A stretch of 64,000 nt of DNA. Source: Streptomyces griseus subsp. griseus. Lineage in GTDB: Bacteria > Actinomycetota > Actinomycetes > Streptomycetales > Streptomycetaceae. The stretch spans positions 4,092,001 to 4,156,000 of the forward strand of contig NZ_CP032543.1 in assembly GCF_003610995.1 (NCBI RefSeq), given 5' to 3'. Each line of letters starts with the position of its first letter. Positions within the stretch are counted from its first letter, which is position 1. A program made the position numbers and the translations under genes. Of this stretch, positions 50,858 through 59,445 are shown piece after piece. Under the pieces are notes generated by a model. That model saw nothing but the letters and a program-made list of their open reading frames with translations, made no database searches and was not told the origin of the DNA.

Positions 50858-51958
50858 CTACTTGTCCGGCCGCACCACGCCGAGGATCTGCATGGAGCCC
50901 GCGCCCGCCAGCGTGACATGGCGGCCGGGGCGCGGGGAGTGGACGATCGCGCCGTCGCCGACGTACATCCCGACATGGCTGGCGTCGGCGTGGTAGATGA
51001 TCAGGTCGCCCGGGCGCATGTCCTGGATCTCGATGCGGGGGAGCAGCCGCCACTGCTCCTGCGAGGTGCGCGGGATCGGCCGGCCCGCCGCGGCCCAGGC
51101 CTGCGAGGTCAGGCCCGAGCAGTCGTACGAGCCGGGGCCCGTGGCCCCCCACACGTACGGCTTGCCTATCTGCGCTGTCGCGAAGGCCACCGCCGCCTTG
51201 CCGGCCGCGGTCGTCGCGCCGCCGGCGCCGAGGTTCGGCATGGGCAGGGTGGCGAGCCAGGCGGACTGCGCCCTGTTCGCGGCGTCCTGCTCCAACTGGC
51301 GGAGACGGGCCCGCTCCTTCTTCTCCAGCTGCGATTCGAGCTTCTCCGCTGCGGCTATCTGGGCGTTGATCTTCTTCTTGGCCTTGGCCTGCTTGACCCG
51401 GTTCGTCTCCAGCTTGTGCCAGTTGCTGCTGGCGTCCTGGGTGTACGTCTCCAGGTCCTCCTGGGTCCGGGTCAGCTCGGCCAGGACCGTCTTGCTCGCC
51501 TGCTGGCTGGTGCGGACCTTGTTGACCCCGTCCAGGAAGAGCTGCGGGTCGTTGCTGAGGACCAGCTGGGCCCCGGGCGGCAGGCCGCCGTTGCGGTACT
51601 GCTCGCGCGCCTGGGCGCCGGCGCGGTCCTTCAGCTCGGCTATCCGGGCCTGGCCGTCGACGATCGCCTTGGCCAGCTTCACGATCTCGCCGGACTGCTT
51701 CTTGGTCTGCTCCTCGGCGAGGTTGTACGCGTCCGTCGCCGCCCCGGCCTTCCGGTAGAGCGTCTCGATCTGCTCGCGGACCTTTTCGAGGTCCCTCTCG
51801 GACGAGCCGGGGAGAGGGGAGGGCGCGGAGGGGGAGGAGGCCGGAGGGGACGGCGACGTGTCCGGCGCCGGTGCGGCCACCGCCTGGACCGGAACGGTCA
51901 GCAGGCCCAGCGCACAGACCAGCGTGATGGCCGCGGCGGCACAGTGGCGTCGGTTCAC
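50858..51958 (-). CDS. Secreted NlpC/P60 peptidoglycan endopeptidase
   Basis: A 366-residue exported hydrolase: signal peptide from GTG 51958 (AAAAITLVCALGLLTVPVQA), Ser/Pro linker, a long coiled-coil domain (DLEKVREQIETLYRKAGAAT, KLESQLEKKERARLRQLEQD), then the NlpC/P60 domain with catalytic Cys in YDCSGLTSQAW, His in DASHVGMYVGDG and the third residue near HSPRPGRHV. It cleaves peptide stems of peptidoglycan; RipA-like enzymes act in cell separation. GGGGAGCTC is the ribosome-binding site. Confidence 0.92.
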   Translation of the reverse strand: MNRRHCAAAAITLVCALGLLTVPVQAVAAPAPDTSPSPPASSPSAPSPLPGSSERDLEKVREQIETLYRKAGAATDAYNLAEEQTKKQSGEIVKLAKAIVDGQARIAELKDRAGAQAREQYRNGGLPPGAQLVLSNDPQLFLDGVNKVRTSQQASKTVLAELTRTQEDLETYTQDASSNWHKLETNRVKQAKAKKKINAQIAAAEKLESQLEKKERARLRQLEQDAANRAQSAWLATLPMPNLGAGGATTAAGKAAVAFATAQIGKPYVWGATGPGSYDCSGLTSQAWAAAGRPIPRTSQEQWRLLPRIEIQDMRPGDLIIYHADASHVGMYVGDGAIVHSPRPGRHVTLAGAGSMQILGVVRPDK

Positions 51959-52221
51959 GAGCTCCCCCAGCAAGAACGAAATCAAGACAAAAGCAACGTA
52001 AGCCGGATAGCGCGCACCTGACTTACCATCAGTAACGTTCAGGCGACGTCGCGATCGTGCCATGTCGTCCCGTAAAGCAACAGAGGCAGTCGGCATCCGG
52101 CGACGGCAGTGGCAGCCGGTGTCCTACGCCTCTCGATCCCCACCCTCCAGGACGAACGACACGCCGACGGCGTTCCCACTGTTCCCCGGAAGAGCATACT
52201 TTCGCCCGGTCGGGTGATCGT
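51959..52221. promoter_or_regulatory. 263-bp leader/promoter of the NlpC/P60 gene
   Basis: The minus strand has an AT-rich tract (TTGCTTTTGTCTTGATTTCG near 51,975-51,995) just before the ribosome-binding site. I looked for the c-di-AMP (ydaO) riboswitch that precedes many Streptomyces peptidoglycan hydrolase genes and do not see its conserved blocks. No gene. Confidence 0.5.
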
Positions 52222-53007
52222 TCAGCGGCTGCCGGGCCGCAGCGCGTCCCACCCGACGGTGACCTCGCCCTGCCGCCACCGCCGTACGCCGTCGCTCACC
52301 GGCCAGTCGGCCGACAGCGCCCGCACCGCCGCGATCCAGCGCTGCCGGGCGCCGAGCGACGCGTACGGGGAGGCCGCCGCCCAGGCCCGGTCGAAGTCGC
52401 GCAGGAACGCGTGGACCGGCTCGCCCGGCACGTTGCGGTGGATCAGCGCCTTCGGCAGTCGCTCCGCGAGGTCGGAGGGGCGCTCCAGCGAGCCGAGCCG
52501 GGTCGCGAAGGTGACGGTGCGCGGCCCCTCGGGCCCCAGCGCCACCCACACATGCCGGCGCCCGATCTCGTCGCAGGTCCCCTCCACCAGCAGCCCGTCG
52601 GGGGCGAGCCGGGAGCAGAGCCGCGCCCAGACCTCGGCGACCTGGTCCTCGTCGTACTGGCGCAGTACGTTCGCCGCCCGGATGAGCACGGGCCGCACCG
52701 CCAGCGGGATCTCGAAGCCGCCGTGGACGAAGGTGAGCCCCTCCCGTTCGTACGGCTTCGCCGCCGCGACCCGCTCCGGATCGATCTCGATGCCCGCCAC
52801 GGAGGTGCGGGGCTCGGCGGTACGCAGCCGGGCCAGCAGCTCCACGGCGGTCCAGGGCGCTGCCCCGTACCCGAGATCGACGGCCACGGGGGACTGCGCG
52901 CGGCGCAGGGCGGGGCCGTGCACGGCGGCGATCCAGCGGTCCATGCGGCGCAGCCGGTTCGGGTTGGTGGTCCCGCGGGTGGCGGTGCCGATGGGGCGCT
53001 GGCGCAT
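52222..53007 (-). CDS. Class I SAM-dependent methyltransferase-like protein
   Basis: A 261-residue protein: basic N-terminus (RGTTNPNRLRRMDRWIAAVH), motif I VAVDLGYGAAPWTAVELLAR, acidic motif II VAGIEIDPERVAAAK, then RPVLIRAANVLRQYDEDQVA and RLAPDGLLVEGTCDEIGRRH. Substrate unknown. TACGCT (plus 53014-53019, read on the minus strand) lies exactly 6 nt before ATG 53007, so the message is probably leaderless. Divergent from mshA. Confidence 0.85.
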   Translation of the reverse strand: MRQRPIGTATRGTTNPNRLRRMDRWIAAVHGPALRRAQSPVAVDLGYGAAPWTAVELLARLRTAEPRTSVAGIEIDPERVAAAKPYEREGLTFVHGGFEIPLAVRPVLIRAANVLRQYDEDQVAEVWARLCSRLAPDGLLVEGTCDEIGRRHVWVALGPEGPRTVTFATRLGSLERPSDLAERLPKALIHRNVPGEPVHAFLRDFDRAWAAASPYASLGARQRWIAAVRALSADWPVSDGVRRWRQGEVTVGWDALRPGSR

Positions 53008-53206
53008 GCGGTGAGCGTATGCGACGGAGGAGGGGCGGGTACCCGGGTGCCCATGGGCCGCAGGGGGCCCGGGCACGGAATGCCGCCGCCTCCCGCGTCG
53101 TAATGATTTGGCAAAACGGAAATGAAAGGCAGGATTCCGCTGTTCTCGCCCTTCGGAGGGCTCCGCGCCCCTCCGTGGCATGCCTTGAATGAGGAGGACG
53201 GACGAC

Positions 53207-54559
53207 GTGAGCCAGTACGTCTCCCGGCTCGGTTCCCCCCGGTCCGGCCCCCGCATCAGGTTCCCCGGCGGCTTCCCCGGCTCATCCCGCAAACCGCGGC
53301 GCATCGCGATGCTCTCCGTGCACACCTCCCCGCTGCACCAGCCCGGCACGGGCGACGCGGGCGGGATGAACGTCTACATCGTCGAGTTGGCCAAGCGCCT
53401 CGCCGCGATCAACATCGAGGTCGAGATCTTCACCCGGGCCACCACGGGATCGCTGCCGCCCGAGGTCGAAATGGCCCCCGGCGTCCTGGTCCGCCACGTC
53501 GACGCCGGGCCGTACGAAGGGCTCGCCAAGGAGGACCTGCCCGCCCAGCTCTGCGCCTTCACCCACGGGGTGATGCAGGCATGGGCCGGTCAGCGCCCCG
53601 GCTACTACGACCTCGTCCACTCCCACTACTGGCTCTCCGGCCAGGTCGGGTGGCTCGCCGCCCAGCGCTGGGGCGTCCCGCTCGTGCACGCCATGCACAC
53701 CATGGCCAAGGTCAAGAACGCCGCGCTCGCCGACGGCGACACCCCCGAGCCGGCCGCCCGTGTGATCGGCGAGACCCAGATCGTGCACGCCTCCGACCGG
53801 CTGATCGCCAACACCGCCGAAGAGGCCGACGAGCTGGTCCGCTTCTACGACGCCGATCCCTCGGCCGTCGCCGTCGTGCACCCGGGCGTCAACCTGGACC
53901 GCTTCCGCCCCGCCGACGGCCGCGCCGCCGCCCGGGCCCGGCTCGGCCTGCCGCAGGACGCCCTGATCCCTCTCTTCGCGGGCCGTATCCAGCCGCTGAA
54001 GGCCCCGGACGTGCTGCTGCGCGCGGTCGCCGTACTCCTGGACCGGGACCCGTCCCTGCGCTCCCGCATCGTGGTGCCGGTGGTCGGCGGCCCGAGCGGC
54101 AGCGGGCTGGCCAAGCCCGAGGGGCTCCAGAAGCTGGCCGCGCGCCTGGGCATCGCCGACGTCGTACGGTTCCACCCGCCGGTGGGCCAGGACCGGCTGG
54201 CGGACTGGTTCCGGGCCGCGTCGGTGCTGGTCATGCCGTCGTACAGCGAGTCCTTCGGCCTGGTGGCCATAGAGGCCCAGGCGGCCGGTACGCCGGTGGT
54301 CGCGGCGGCGGTGGGCGGCCTTCCGGTGGCGGTACGCGACGAGGTCAGCGGCTTCCTCATACCGGGCCACGAGCCGGAGGCGTACGCCCGCGCGATCGAA
54401 CGGTTCGCGGACGCGCCGGAGCTGGTGGAGCGGATGGGGGCGGCGGCGGCGGCGCACGCGCAGTCCTTCGGCTGGGACACGGCGGCCTCGGCCACGGCGG
54501 ACGTGTACACGGCGGCCGTGGCCGACCACCGCCGCCGGGCGCGTACGCACCACGGCTGA
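53207..54559 (+). CDS. mshA: D-inositol-3-phosphate glycosyltransferase (first mycothiol step)
   Basis: A 450-residue GT4 retaining glycosyltransferase that joins UDP-GlcNAc to inositol-3-phosphate. Family features: [20 protein letters not shown] then [15 protein letters not shown], the donor-side [69 protein letters not shown], and the EX7E region [23 protein letters not shown] 53207 is chosen because AGGAGG (53192-53197) lies at the right distance; ATG 53189 would include that sequence in the coding region. mshD is also in the window. Confidence 0.95.
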   Translation: MSQYVSRLGSPRSGPRIRFPGGFPGSSRKPRRIAMLSVHTSPLHQPGTGDAGGMNVYIVELAKRLAAINIEVEIFTRATTGSLPPEVEMAPGVLVRHVDAGPYEGLAKEDLPAQLCAFTHGVMQAWAGQRPGYYDLVHSHYWLSGQVGWLAAQRWGVPLVHAMHTMAKVKNAALADGDTPEPAARVIGETQIVHASDRLIANTAEEADELVRFYDADPSAVAVVHPGVNLDRFRPADGRAAARARLGLPQDALIPLFAGRIQPLKAPDVLLRAVAVLLDRDPSLRSRIVVPVVGGPSGSGLAKPEGLQKLAARLGIADVVRFHPPVGQDRLADWFRAASVLVMPSYSESFGLVAIEAQAAGTPVVAAAVGGLPVAVRDEVSGFLIPGHEPEAYARAIERFADAPELVERMGAAAAAHAQSFGWDTAASATADVYTAAVADHRRRARTHHG

Positions 54560-54632
54560 GCCTCCTTTGCCCGGCCCGCACCACGCCTGAGCCCCTCCTG
54601 CCCGCCGCCCCGGGCTGACGTACGCTCGCTGC

Positions 54633-55145
54633 ATGGCTGACGTACCCGAGGAAACAGCAGCGGCCCAGGTCATCGAGGCGGCGCTGAACGACGCCGAGCT
54701 CTCCTGGGAGAGCCCCGCGCCCGGCAACTACGTGGTGACCCTGCCCGGCACCCGCAAGCTGTCGACGACCTGCTCGCTCATCGTCGGCAAGCACTCCCTC
54801 TCCGTCAACGCCTTCGTCGTCCGCCACCCTGACGAGAACGACGCCGAGGTGCACCGCTGGCTCCTGGAGCGCAACCTCCGCCTCTTCGGGGTGAGTTACG
54901 CGATCGACTCGCTCGGCGACATCTACCTGGCCGGCCGGCTGCCGCTCTCCGTGGTCACCCCCGTGGAGCTGGACCGGCTGCTCGGCGTGGTCCTGGAGGC
55001 GGCCGACGACTCGTTCAACACCCTTCTGGAACTGGGTTTCGCGAGCTCCATCCGCAAGGAGTACGCGTGGCGGACGTCGCGTGGCGAGTCCACCCGGAAC
55101 CTCGACGCGTTCAGCCACCTGATCAAGCGCTCGTCCGACGGCTGA
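54633..55145 (+). CDS. YbjN-domain (type III chaperone-like) protein
   Basis: A 170-residue alpha/beta protein: TRKLSTTCSLIVGKHSLSVN, AFVVRHPDENDAEVHRWLLE, RNLRLFGVSYAIDSLGDIYL, AGRLPLSVVTPVELDRLLGV. Such proteins resemble secretion chaperones and are widely linked to mshA in actinobacteria. TACGCT (54621-54626) is exactly 6 nt before ATG 54633, a leaderless-type promoter. The 3' end overlaps the convergent kinase gene by 23 nt. Confidence 0.87.
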   Translation: MADVPEETAAAQVIEAALNDAELSWESPAPGNYVVTLPGTRKLSTTCSLIVGKHSLSVNAFVVRHPDENDAEVHRWLLERNLRLFGVSYAIDSLGDIYLAGRLPLSVVTPVELDRLLGVVLEAADDSFNTLLELGFASSIRKEYAWRTSRGESTRNLDAFSHLIKRSSDG

Positions 55146-56133
55146 CGGCGTCCAGGGCCGCGACGAGGTGGGGAGTCACCAACCGGCTTGTCTCTTCGGC
55201 GGCTTGCTCCCCGACGCCCCGGGGCACGGTCTCGACAAGCATGATCAGGTAGAGGTAACTCCGGTACAGCGCGAGCCGAAGGCGTACGGACTCGCTGAAC
55301 TCCAGCCGCCCACCGATCGATTCGGCGTATCCGGCGAGGAAATCCCCGTCCTCCTCCAGATCCCCGAAGAGCGCGAGCGAGACGAAGTCCGCCACCGGGT
55401 CGCCCCAGAACATCCGCTCCCCGTCGATGATCCCGCCGACGGCCCGCGCCCCCGGCTCCCCGGTGACCAGCAGGTTCCCCGGCCACAGGTCGAAGTGGAC
55501 GAGCGCGGGCCGGGTCACATCGTCCAGGACGGGGGCGGCGCGCGCCAGCACCGCACGGATGCGGCCGACGGCGTACGGGAGCGGCGCCCGGTACGTCACG
55601 GCGTCGGCGAGCACGGCCTCGGTCATCGCCGTGAACGCGGTACGCCAGGTGGGGGCGAGCGGCCCGAACGGCTCGGCCGGATAGCCGAAGCCGCCGGGTC
55701 CGGTGATGGTGTGCAACCGCCCGACGAGAGAGCCGAGTCGGTCGCGGAGGCGGGATTGGTCCCCGGTGTCCTGTAGGCCGTCGACTCCGTCCCAGGGGTG
55801 GCCGGGGCGGGCGGTCATGACCAGGTACGCGCCGGTCGGGGCCGTGGGGTCCGGCTCGCTGTGGACGACGCGGGGGATGACGGCGCCGGCGGCTTGCGCG
55901 GCGGCGGTGTAGAAGGCCACCTCGTTGACGAGGAGGTCACGTTCGTACCGCAGTCCGGCGGTGTGCGGCGGAGGCGTCTTCACCACCCAGTCGCGGCCGT
56001 CGGTGAGGGTGACGCGGGTGACGGTGTTGTACGTGCCGCCGGTGAGGGGCGTACAGGAGGCGAGGTCGCGGTCACCGACCCCGAGGGCGCGGAGGACGCG
56101 GGGGAGGGGTGAGGGCGGGGCCTGGTCGGGCAC
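55123..56133 (-). CDS. Fructosamine-kinase/APH-family small-molecule kinase
   Basis: A 336-residue protein kinase-fold enzyme: nucleotide lobe with TPLTGGTYNTVTRVTLTDGR and DWVVKTPPPH (Lys anchor), catalytic loop PALVHFDLWPGNLLVTGEPG (His-Phe-Asp, Asn), and metal loop GGIIDGERMFWGDPVADFVS. Fructosamine-3-kinases and aminoglycoside kinases share this pattern; the actual sugar amine substrate is unknown. GTG 56133 is chosen with AAAGGA upstream. Convergent overlap of 23 nt with the YbjN gene. Confidence 0.87.
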   Translation of the reverse strand: MPDQAPPSPLPRVLRALGVGDRDLASCTPLTGGTYNTVTRVTLTDGRDWVVKTPPPHTAGLRYERDLLVNEVAFYTAAAQAAGAVIPRVVHSEPDPTAPTGAYLVMTARPGHPWDGVDGLQDTGDQSRLRDRLGSLVGRLHTITGPGGFGYPAEPFGPLAPTWRTAFTAMTEAVLADAVTYRAPLPYAVGRIRAVLARAAPVLDDVTRPALVHFDLWPGNLLVTGEPGARAVGGIIDGERMFWGDPVADFVSLALFGDLEEDGDFLAGYAESIGGRLEFSESVRLRLALYRSYLYLIMLVETVPRGVGEQAAEETSRLVTPHLVAALDAVSRRTSA

Positions 56134-56428
56134 GTGGCTGACATCCTTTCCGGCGGCGGTGCGGCGGTGCGGCGGTGCGGCGGTGCGGTGCGGAGGGTGG
56201 GGGCGTATAGCCGGGGCTTGCACAGGCGGGGGTTGTGCAGGGGAGGCGCGCACGGTGCGTTCACAGGATGATCACAGCCGAATCGCGATCGCGGGAGGGG
56301 GAGTCGGCCCGATCATCGCTCACAGTTTCGATCGTAAAGTGTGGATCACTGCGACGGTCCGTCCCGGGCAGCGTCGAAGTGCCGTGCCGGAAAGGGGCGG
56401 TTGCCCCCCGACCCGGAGACGAAGAACC
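56134..56428. repeat. Intergenic stretch with GCGGCGGT tandem repeat
   Basis: The 295-bp gap between the kinase start and the lipoprotein remnant contains four head-to-tail GCGGCGGT units (56153-56184). The remainder (56,230-56,400) is comparatively AT-rich with GATCGTAAAGTGTGGATCAC but no recognisable operator. Confidence 0.7.
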
Positions 56429-56750
56429 ATGCGCGCCACTGCCGTACGCCGTACCGCCCTCGCCTCCTGTGCGGTCTCGCTCACCCTGCCGGCCACGGCC
56501 TGCGGCGGCTCGTCCGACGCGGATGCGGGCGACGGGAAGAACGACAAGGCCGGGAGCGCGGCGGGAAGCGGCTCGGCCCCGAAGGCCTCGGCCAGGCCAC
56601 CACCAAGCGCAGGGTGGTCACCGAGCCGAAGAAGGCCGACGCCAAGAAGTCGATCGAGGAGCTCACGAAGGGCGCGACCGGGGACGCCCTGGAAGAAGCT
56701 GGGCTGATCGGCTCTTGTGGCGCCTCCTGCGTTGGGGGCTCGGACCCAAG
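56429..56750 (+). pseudogene. Lipoprotein gene remnant
   Basis: From ATG 56429 the frame gives a clear lipoprotein signal (TALASCAVSLTLPATACGGS, lipobox Cys at residue 25) and an Asp/Gly/Lys-rich linker, then the coding frame shifts near 56,590: GQATTKRRVVTEPKKADAKK and EELTKGATGDALEEAGLIGS continue in the next frame. The rest of the protein is absent; the 3' end of the relE-like gene begins at 56,754. The gene is broken by a shift and a truncation. Confidence 0.6.
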
Positions 56751-56753
56751 CTC

Positions 56754-56996
56754 TCAGGGCAGAGGTACGAGCCGTACGACGGTGACGGTGAGCACGGACC
56801 GGGAGACGTAGTAGAGGACGATGGCACCGGAGACGGTCGCCTCACGCCGGTCCCGCTCGCGCTTGACGGCGGAGGAGGCGTGCCCGTACGGCTCCCGGCC
56901 CAGCGTGCGGGCCATCTCGTCCCGGAAGGACTGCCCGTCGCGCATCTTGGCCAGGGTGTCGTCGGCGGGCGGGGCGTAGGAGATGCGGAAGCTCAA
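56754..56996 (-). CDS. RelE/ParE-type toxin
   Basis: An 80-residue RelE-superfamily RNase-like protein: SFRISYAPPADDTLAKMRDG, YGHASSAVKRERDRREATVS, IVLYYVSRSVLTVTVVRLVP, with Arg/Lys residues in the positions used by mRNA-cleaving toxins. TTG 56996 overlaps the TGA of the upstream gene (TTGA), so it is translated by coupling. Antitoxin partner: the 82-residue gene directly upstream. It lies where the lipoprotein gene is truncated. Confidence 0.82.
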   Translation of the reverse strand: MSFRISYAPPADDTLAKMRDGQSFRDEMARTLGREPYGHASSAVKRERDRREATVSGAIVLYYVSRSVLTVTVVRLVPLP

Positions 56997-57241
56997 GCGA
57001 CGCTCCGCCTCTCGGCCTCGTCCTGCGCCAGCCGGTCCAGGATCCGTTCGGCCTCGGGATCGGGGACGGCCTCCAGCATCCAGTGCCGCATGACGGCGGA
57101 AATCTCGTGCACCCCGGCCTCGTTGATGGCGAGGTCGAACTCCTCGCGTCTCCCCTCGGGCAGAGCGGCGCGAATGTCCGGGATGCTGTTGGGCACCTCC
57201 ACCTCGGTGCCGCCGACGAAGGTCTTCAGAGACTCGCCCAT
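56993..57241 (-). CDS. Antitoxin partner of the RelE-type toxin
   Basis: An 82-residue acidic protein: SLKTFVGGTEVEVPNSIPDI, AALPEGRREEFDLAINEAGV, VMRHWMLEAVPDPEAERILD. It resembles small Streptomyces antitoxins of unassigned DUF (I recall DUF6247, not confirmed). ATG 57241 follows GGGGAGAGCG. Gene order antitoxin-toxin with a 4-nt overlap is standard for type II modules. No DNA-binding motif is obvious, so autoregulation cannot be predicted. Confidence 0.75.
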   Translation of the reverse strand: MGESLKTFVGGTEVEVPNSIPDIRAALPEGRREEFDLAINEAGVHEISAVMRHWMLEAVPDPEAERILDRLAQDEAERRSVA

Positions 57242-57694
57242 GATCGCTCTCCCCGATCTCCTTGCCGTTGGTGTGCCGGTGCTGCCGGGCAGCTTGGGGC
57301 CACCGTAGTGCGTGAGGCGCGGAGTTCGGCCCACGGGTGCACCACCGGATCGCGCTGGGTCACCACGTTTGCCTGCGGTGCCTGGCTCCCCGGCCCGAAG
57401 CGACGATGCTGGTCCGATGCCAGGTCAGCCAAGGAGCGGACGACGGCCGGCGGGCGAACCACGGCCCTCCGCCGAGCGCTTCGCTCGCGGGGCGGGGCAC
57501 TGGAGCGTGCTCCCGGAGTCACCGGACGCGTCGGAACGCCCTTCCTGCAAACGGCGTTTGAGGGCGGAGGGCTCGCGGATCGGCCGGTCCGCCGTGCGGA
57601 TGGACACACGCTTGGGCCGCCTGGAGCAGCCGACGGCGTACCGCCTGAGCCTCTTCGTGCCGAACTCCGGGCGCGCTCCGGAGGGAGGCGCCCG
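57242..57694. other. 453-bp stretch without a recognised gene
   Basis: The plus-strand frame 57312-57698 is open but Arg/Pro/Ser-rich without family character, and the minus frames look like shadows. Possible remnants; nothing identifiable. A purine-rich GGAGGGAGG near 57,680 serves the downstream gene. Confidence 0.5.
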
Positions 57695-58126
57695 GTGACC
57701 ACGACCGGATACGGGATGCACCCCGAGAGCATCGCCGCGTTGCTCGCCGTACCGGGGGAGGCCGCCATCGTGCTGACGTACGCGGAGGACCGGGCCTTCG
57801 CCGACGTCAGCCTCAACCGCTTCGCCTCGGTGAACTCGACGCGCCTGGACTGGCAGGGCGTCGAAGTCCTGGAAAGAGCCGAGGAGTTCGACGGGGACGG
57901 GCTGCGCGAGTTGGTGCGTCGTTACGGGGACGAGGACGAACTCGTCGTCGTCTTCTGGGGCAACCATGCAGTGCCTTCGATCGCGCTGGAGGCCCAAGCC
58001 GTGGCGGCTCACGCGGAGATGGTGGTGGACAGCTGCTACGAGTGCTGGCTCTACTTCACCGACGCCCACGTACTGGTCGAATTCCAGGACGGTGAGGGCT
58101 TCGTGGCCGCCAGGATTCCGAACTGA
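57695..58126 (+). CDS. Hypothetical acidic protein, possibly immunity-type
   Basis: A 143-residue protein from GTG 57695: TTTGYGMHPESIAALLAVPG, VLTYAEDRAFADVSLNRFAS, EFDGDGLRELVRRYGDEDEL, and a C-terminal VVDSCYECWLYFTDAHVLVE. The CYECW motif is notable. Strongly acidic (about 20 percent Asp/Glu), as in many contact-toxin immunity proteins, but no toxin is adjacent; function is unknown. GGAGGGAGGC is the ribosome-binding site. Confidence 0.7.
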   Translation: MTTTGYGMHPESIAALLAVPGEAAIVLTYAEDRAFADVSLNRFASVNSTRLDWQGVEVLERAEEFDGDGLRELVRRYGDEDELVVVFWGNHAVPSIALEAQAVAAHAEMVVDSCYECWLYFTDAHVLVEFQDGEGFVAARIPN

Positions 58127-58477
58127 CCACGGCTCGCCCCCGCGAGGACCCCACCCGCTCTCCGTGCGCCGAGCGAGGTCACGCGGCGTGGGGCACGATG
58201 CTCAGGGCCTGGTGACCGTATCCGTCCTGCCGAAACCGGGGGGCTTCCCAGGTGAGGCCGACCCGCTGCCCGGCCGGCAGCGTACGGAAGCGGGTCGCCC
58301 GGATGCCGGAGCAGTGCCCGGAGCGACCGGAGCCGTTGTCAGTGCCCGTCTGGCCGGGCGCATCGGTCCCTGTCGGCCGGTGTTGAACGGCTTCGGAGGG
58401 CCCAGGGACGGCCCAGGAGCGACGAGAAGCCCCCTACCAGCGGACAACCCGCAGGTGGGGGGCTTCTTCGCGGGCGC
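58127..58477. other. 351-bp gap, ending in the gpmA terminator
   Basis: No gene recognised. The right end contains the strong hairpin described separately; the rest is GC-rich with no clear structure. Confidence 0.5.
58425..58467 (-). terminator. Terminator of gpmA
   Basis: 14-bp arms (58425-58438 and 58454-58467) pairing with a single G-U, 15-nt loop, 11 nt after the gpmA stop on the minus strand. Confidence 0.8.
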
Positions 58478-59239
58478 CTACTTCTTCTTGCCCTGGTTCT
58501 TCACGGCCTCGATGGCCGCCTTCGCCGCGTCCGGGTCGAGGTACGTGCCGCCCGGCTTCAGCGGCTTGAAGTCGGCGTCCAGCTCGTAGGAGAGCGGGAT
58601 GCCCGTCGGGATGTTGAGGCCCGAGATGTCCTCGTCCGAGATGCCGTCCAGGTGCTTCACCAGGCCGCGGAGGCTGTTGCCGTGGGCGGCGACCAGGACC
58701 GTGCGGCCGGTGAGGAGGTCGGGGACGATGCTGTCGAACCAGTACGGGAGCATCCGGACCACGACGTCCTTCAGGCACTCCGTGTCCGGGCGCAGCTCCG
58801 GCGGGAGGTCCGCGTAGCGCGGGTCGTCGAACTGGCTGTACTCGTCGTCGCGGGCCAGCGGCGGCGGCGGGGTGTCGTACGAGCGGCGCCAGAGCATGAA
58901 CTGCTCCTCGCCGAACTCGGCCAGCGTCTGGGCCTTGTCCTTGCCCTGGAGGGCGCCGTAGTGGCGCTCGTTCAGGCGCCAGGAGCGGCGGACCGGGATC
59001 CAGAGGCGGTCGGCGGACTCCAGGGCCAGCTGCGCGGTGCGGATCGCGCGGCGCTGGAGGGAGGTGTGCAGGACGTCGGGGAGCAGACCGGCGTCCTTGA
59101 GCAGCTCACCGCCGCGGACTGCTTCCTTCTCACCCTTCTCGGTGAGGTTGACGTCCACCCAACCGGTGAACAGGTTCTTCGCGTTCCATTCGCTCTCGCC
59201 GTGGCGGAGGAGGATCAGCTTGTACGGTGCGTCGGCCAT
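58478..59239 (-). CDS. gpmA: 2,3-bisphosphoglycerate-dependent phosphoglycerate mutase
   Basis: A 253-residue glycolytic enzyme interconverting 2- and 3-phosphoglycerate through a phosphohistidine. RHGESEWN with catalytic His13, the family motifs [20 protein letters not shown] and the second His in [20 protein letters not shown] are all present; C-terminal Lys tail GKKK. TACGCT (plus 59247-59252, read on the minus strand) lies 7 nt before ATG 59239, predicting a leaderless message. Confidence 0.96.
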   Translation of the reverse strand: MADAPYKLILLRHGESEWNAKNLFTGWVDVNLTEKGEKEAVRGGELLKDAGLLPDVLHTSLQRRAIRTAQLALESADRLWIPVRRSWRLNERHYGALQGKDKAQTLAEFGEEQFMLWRRSYDTPPPPLARDDEYSQFDDPRYADLPPELRPDTECLKDVVVRMLPYWFDSIVPDLLTGRTVLVAAHGNSLRGLVKHLDGISDEDISGLNIPTGIPLSYELDADFKPLKPGGTYLDPDAAKAAIEAVKNQGKKK

Positions 59240-59445
59240 GAGTCCGAGCGTAATCGAACCCGTGCCGCCCCCGCGCGCCCGCCCGCCTGGCGGACAGGGC
59301 CCCGCAGGGGTGTCGGGCGCGCCCGACGATTGACGGTGGGCGTCAATCCGGTGGCGGGTGAGGCGTCGGGGTTCGTAACGTTCGGATGGTCGTCGGGAGT
59401 CTTACCCGAGGCGATCCTGCCGTACGTCCCGTGGGGGGAATCCGC

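Noticed and set aside
51959..52221. c-di-AMP (ydaO) riboswitch before the NlpC/P60 gene
   Set aside because: The conserved blocks of that riboswitch are not recognisable by eye; a covariance-model search would settle it.
56153..56184. CRISPR-like repeats
   Set aside because: Only an 8-bp tandem microsatellite without spacers; no cas genes in the window.
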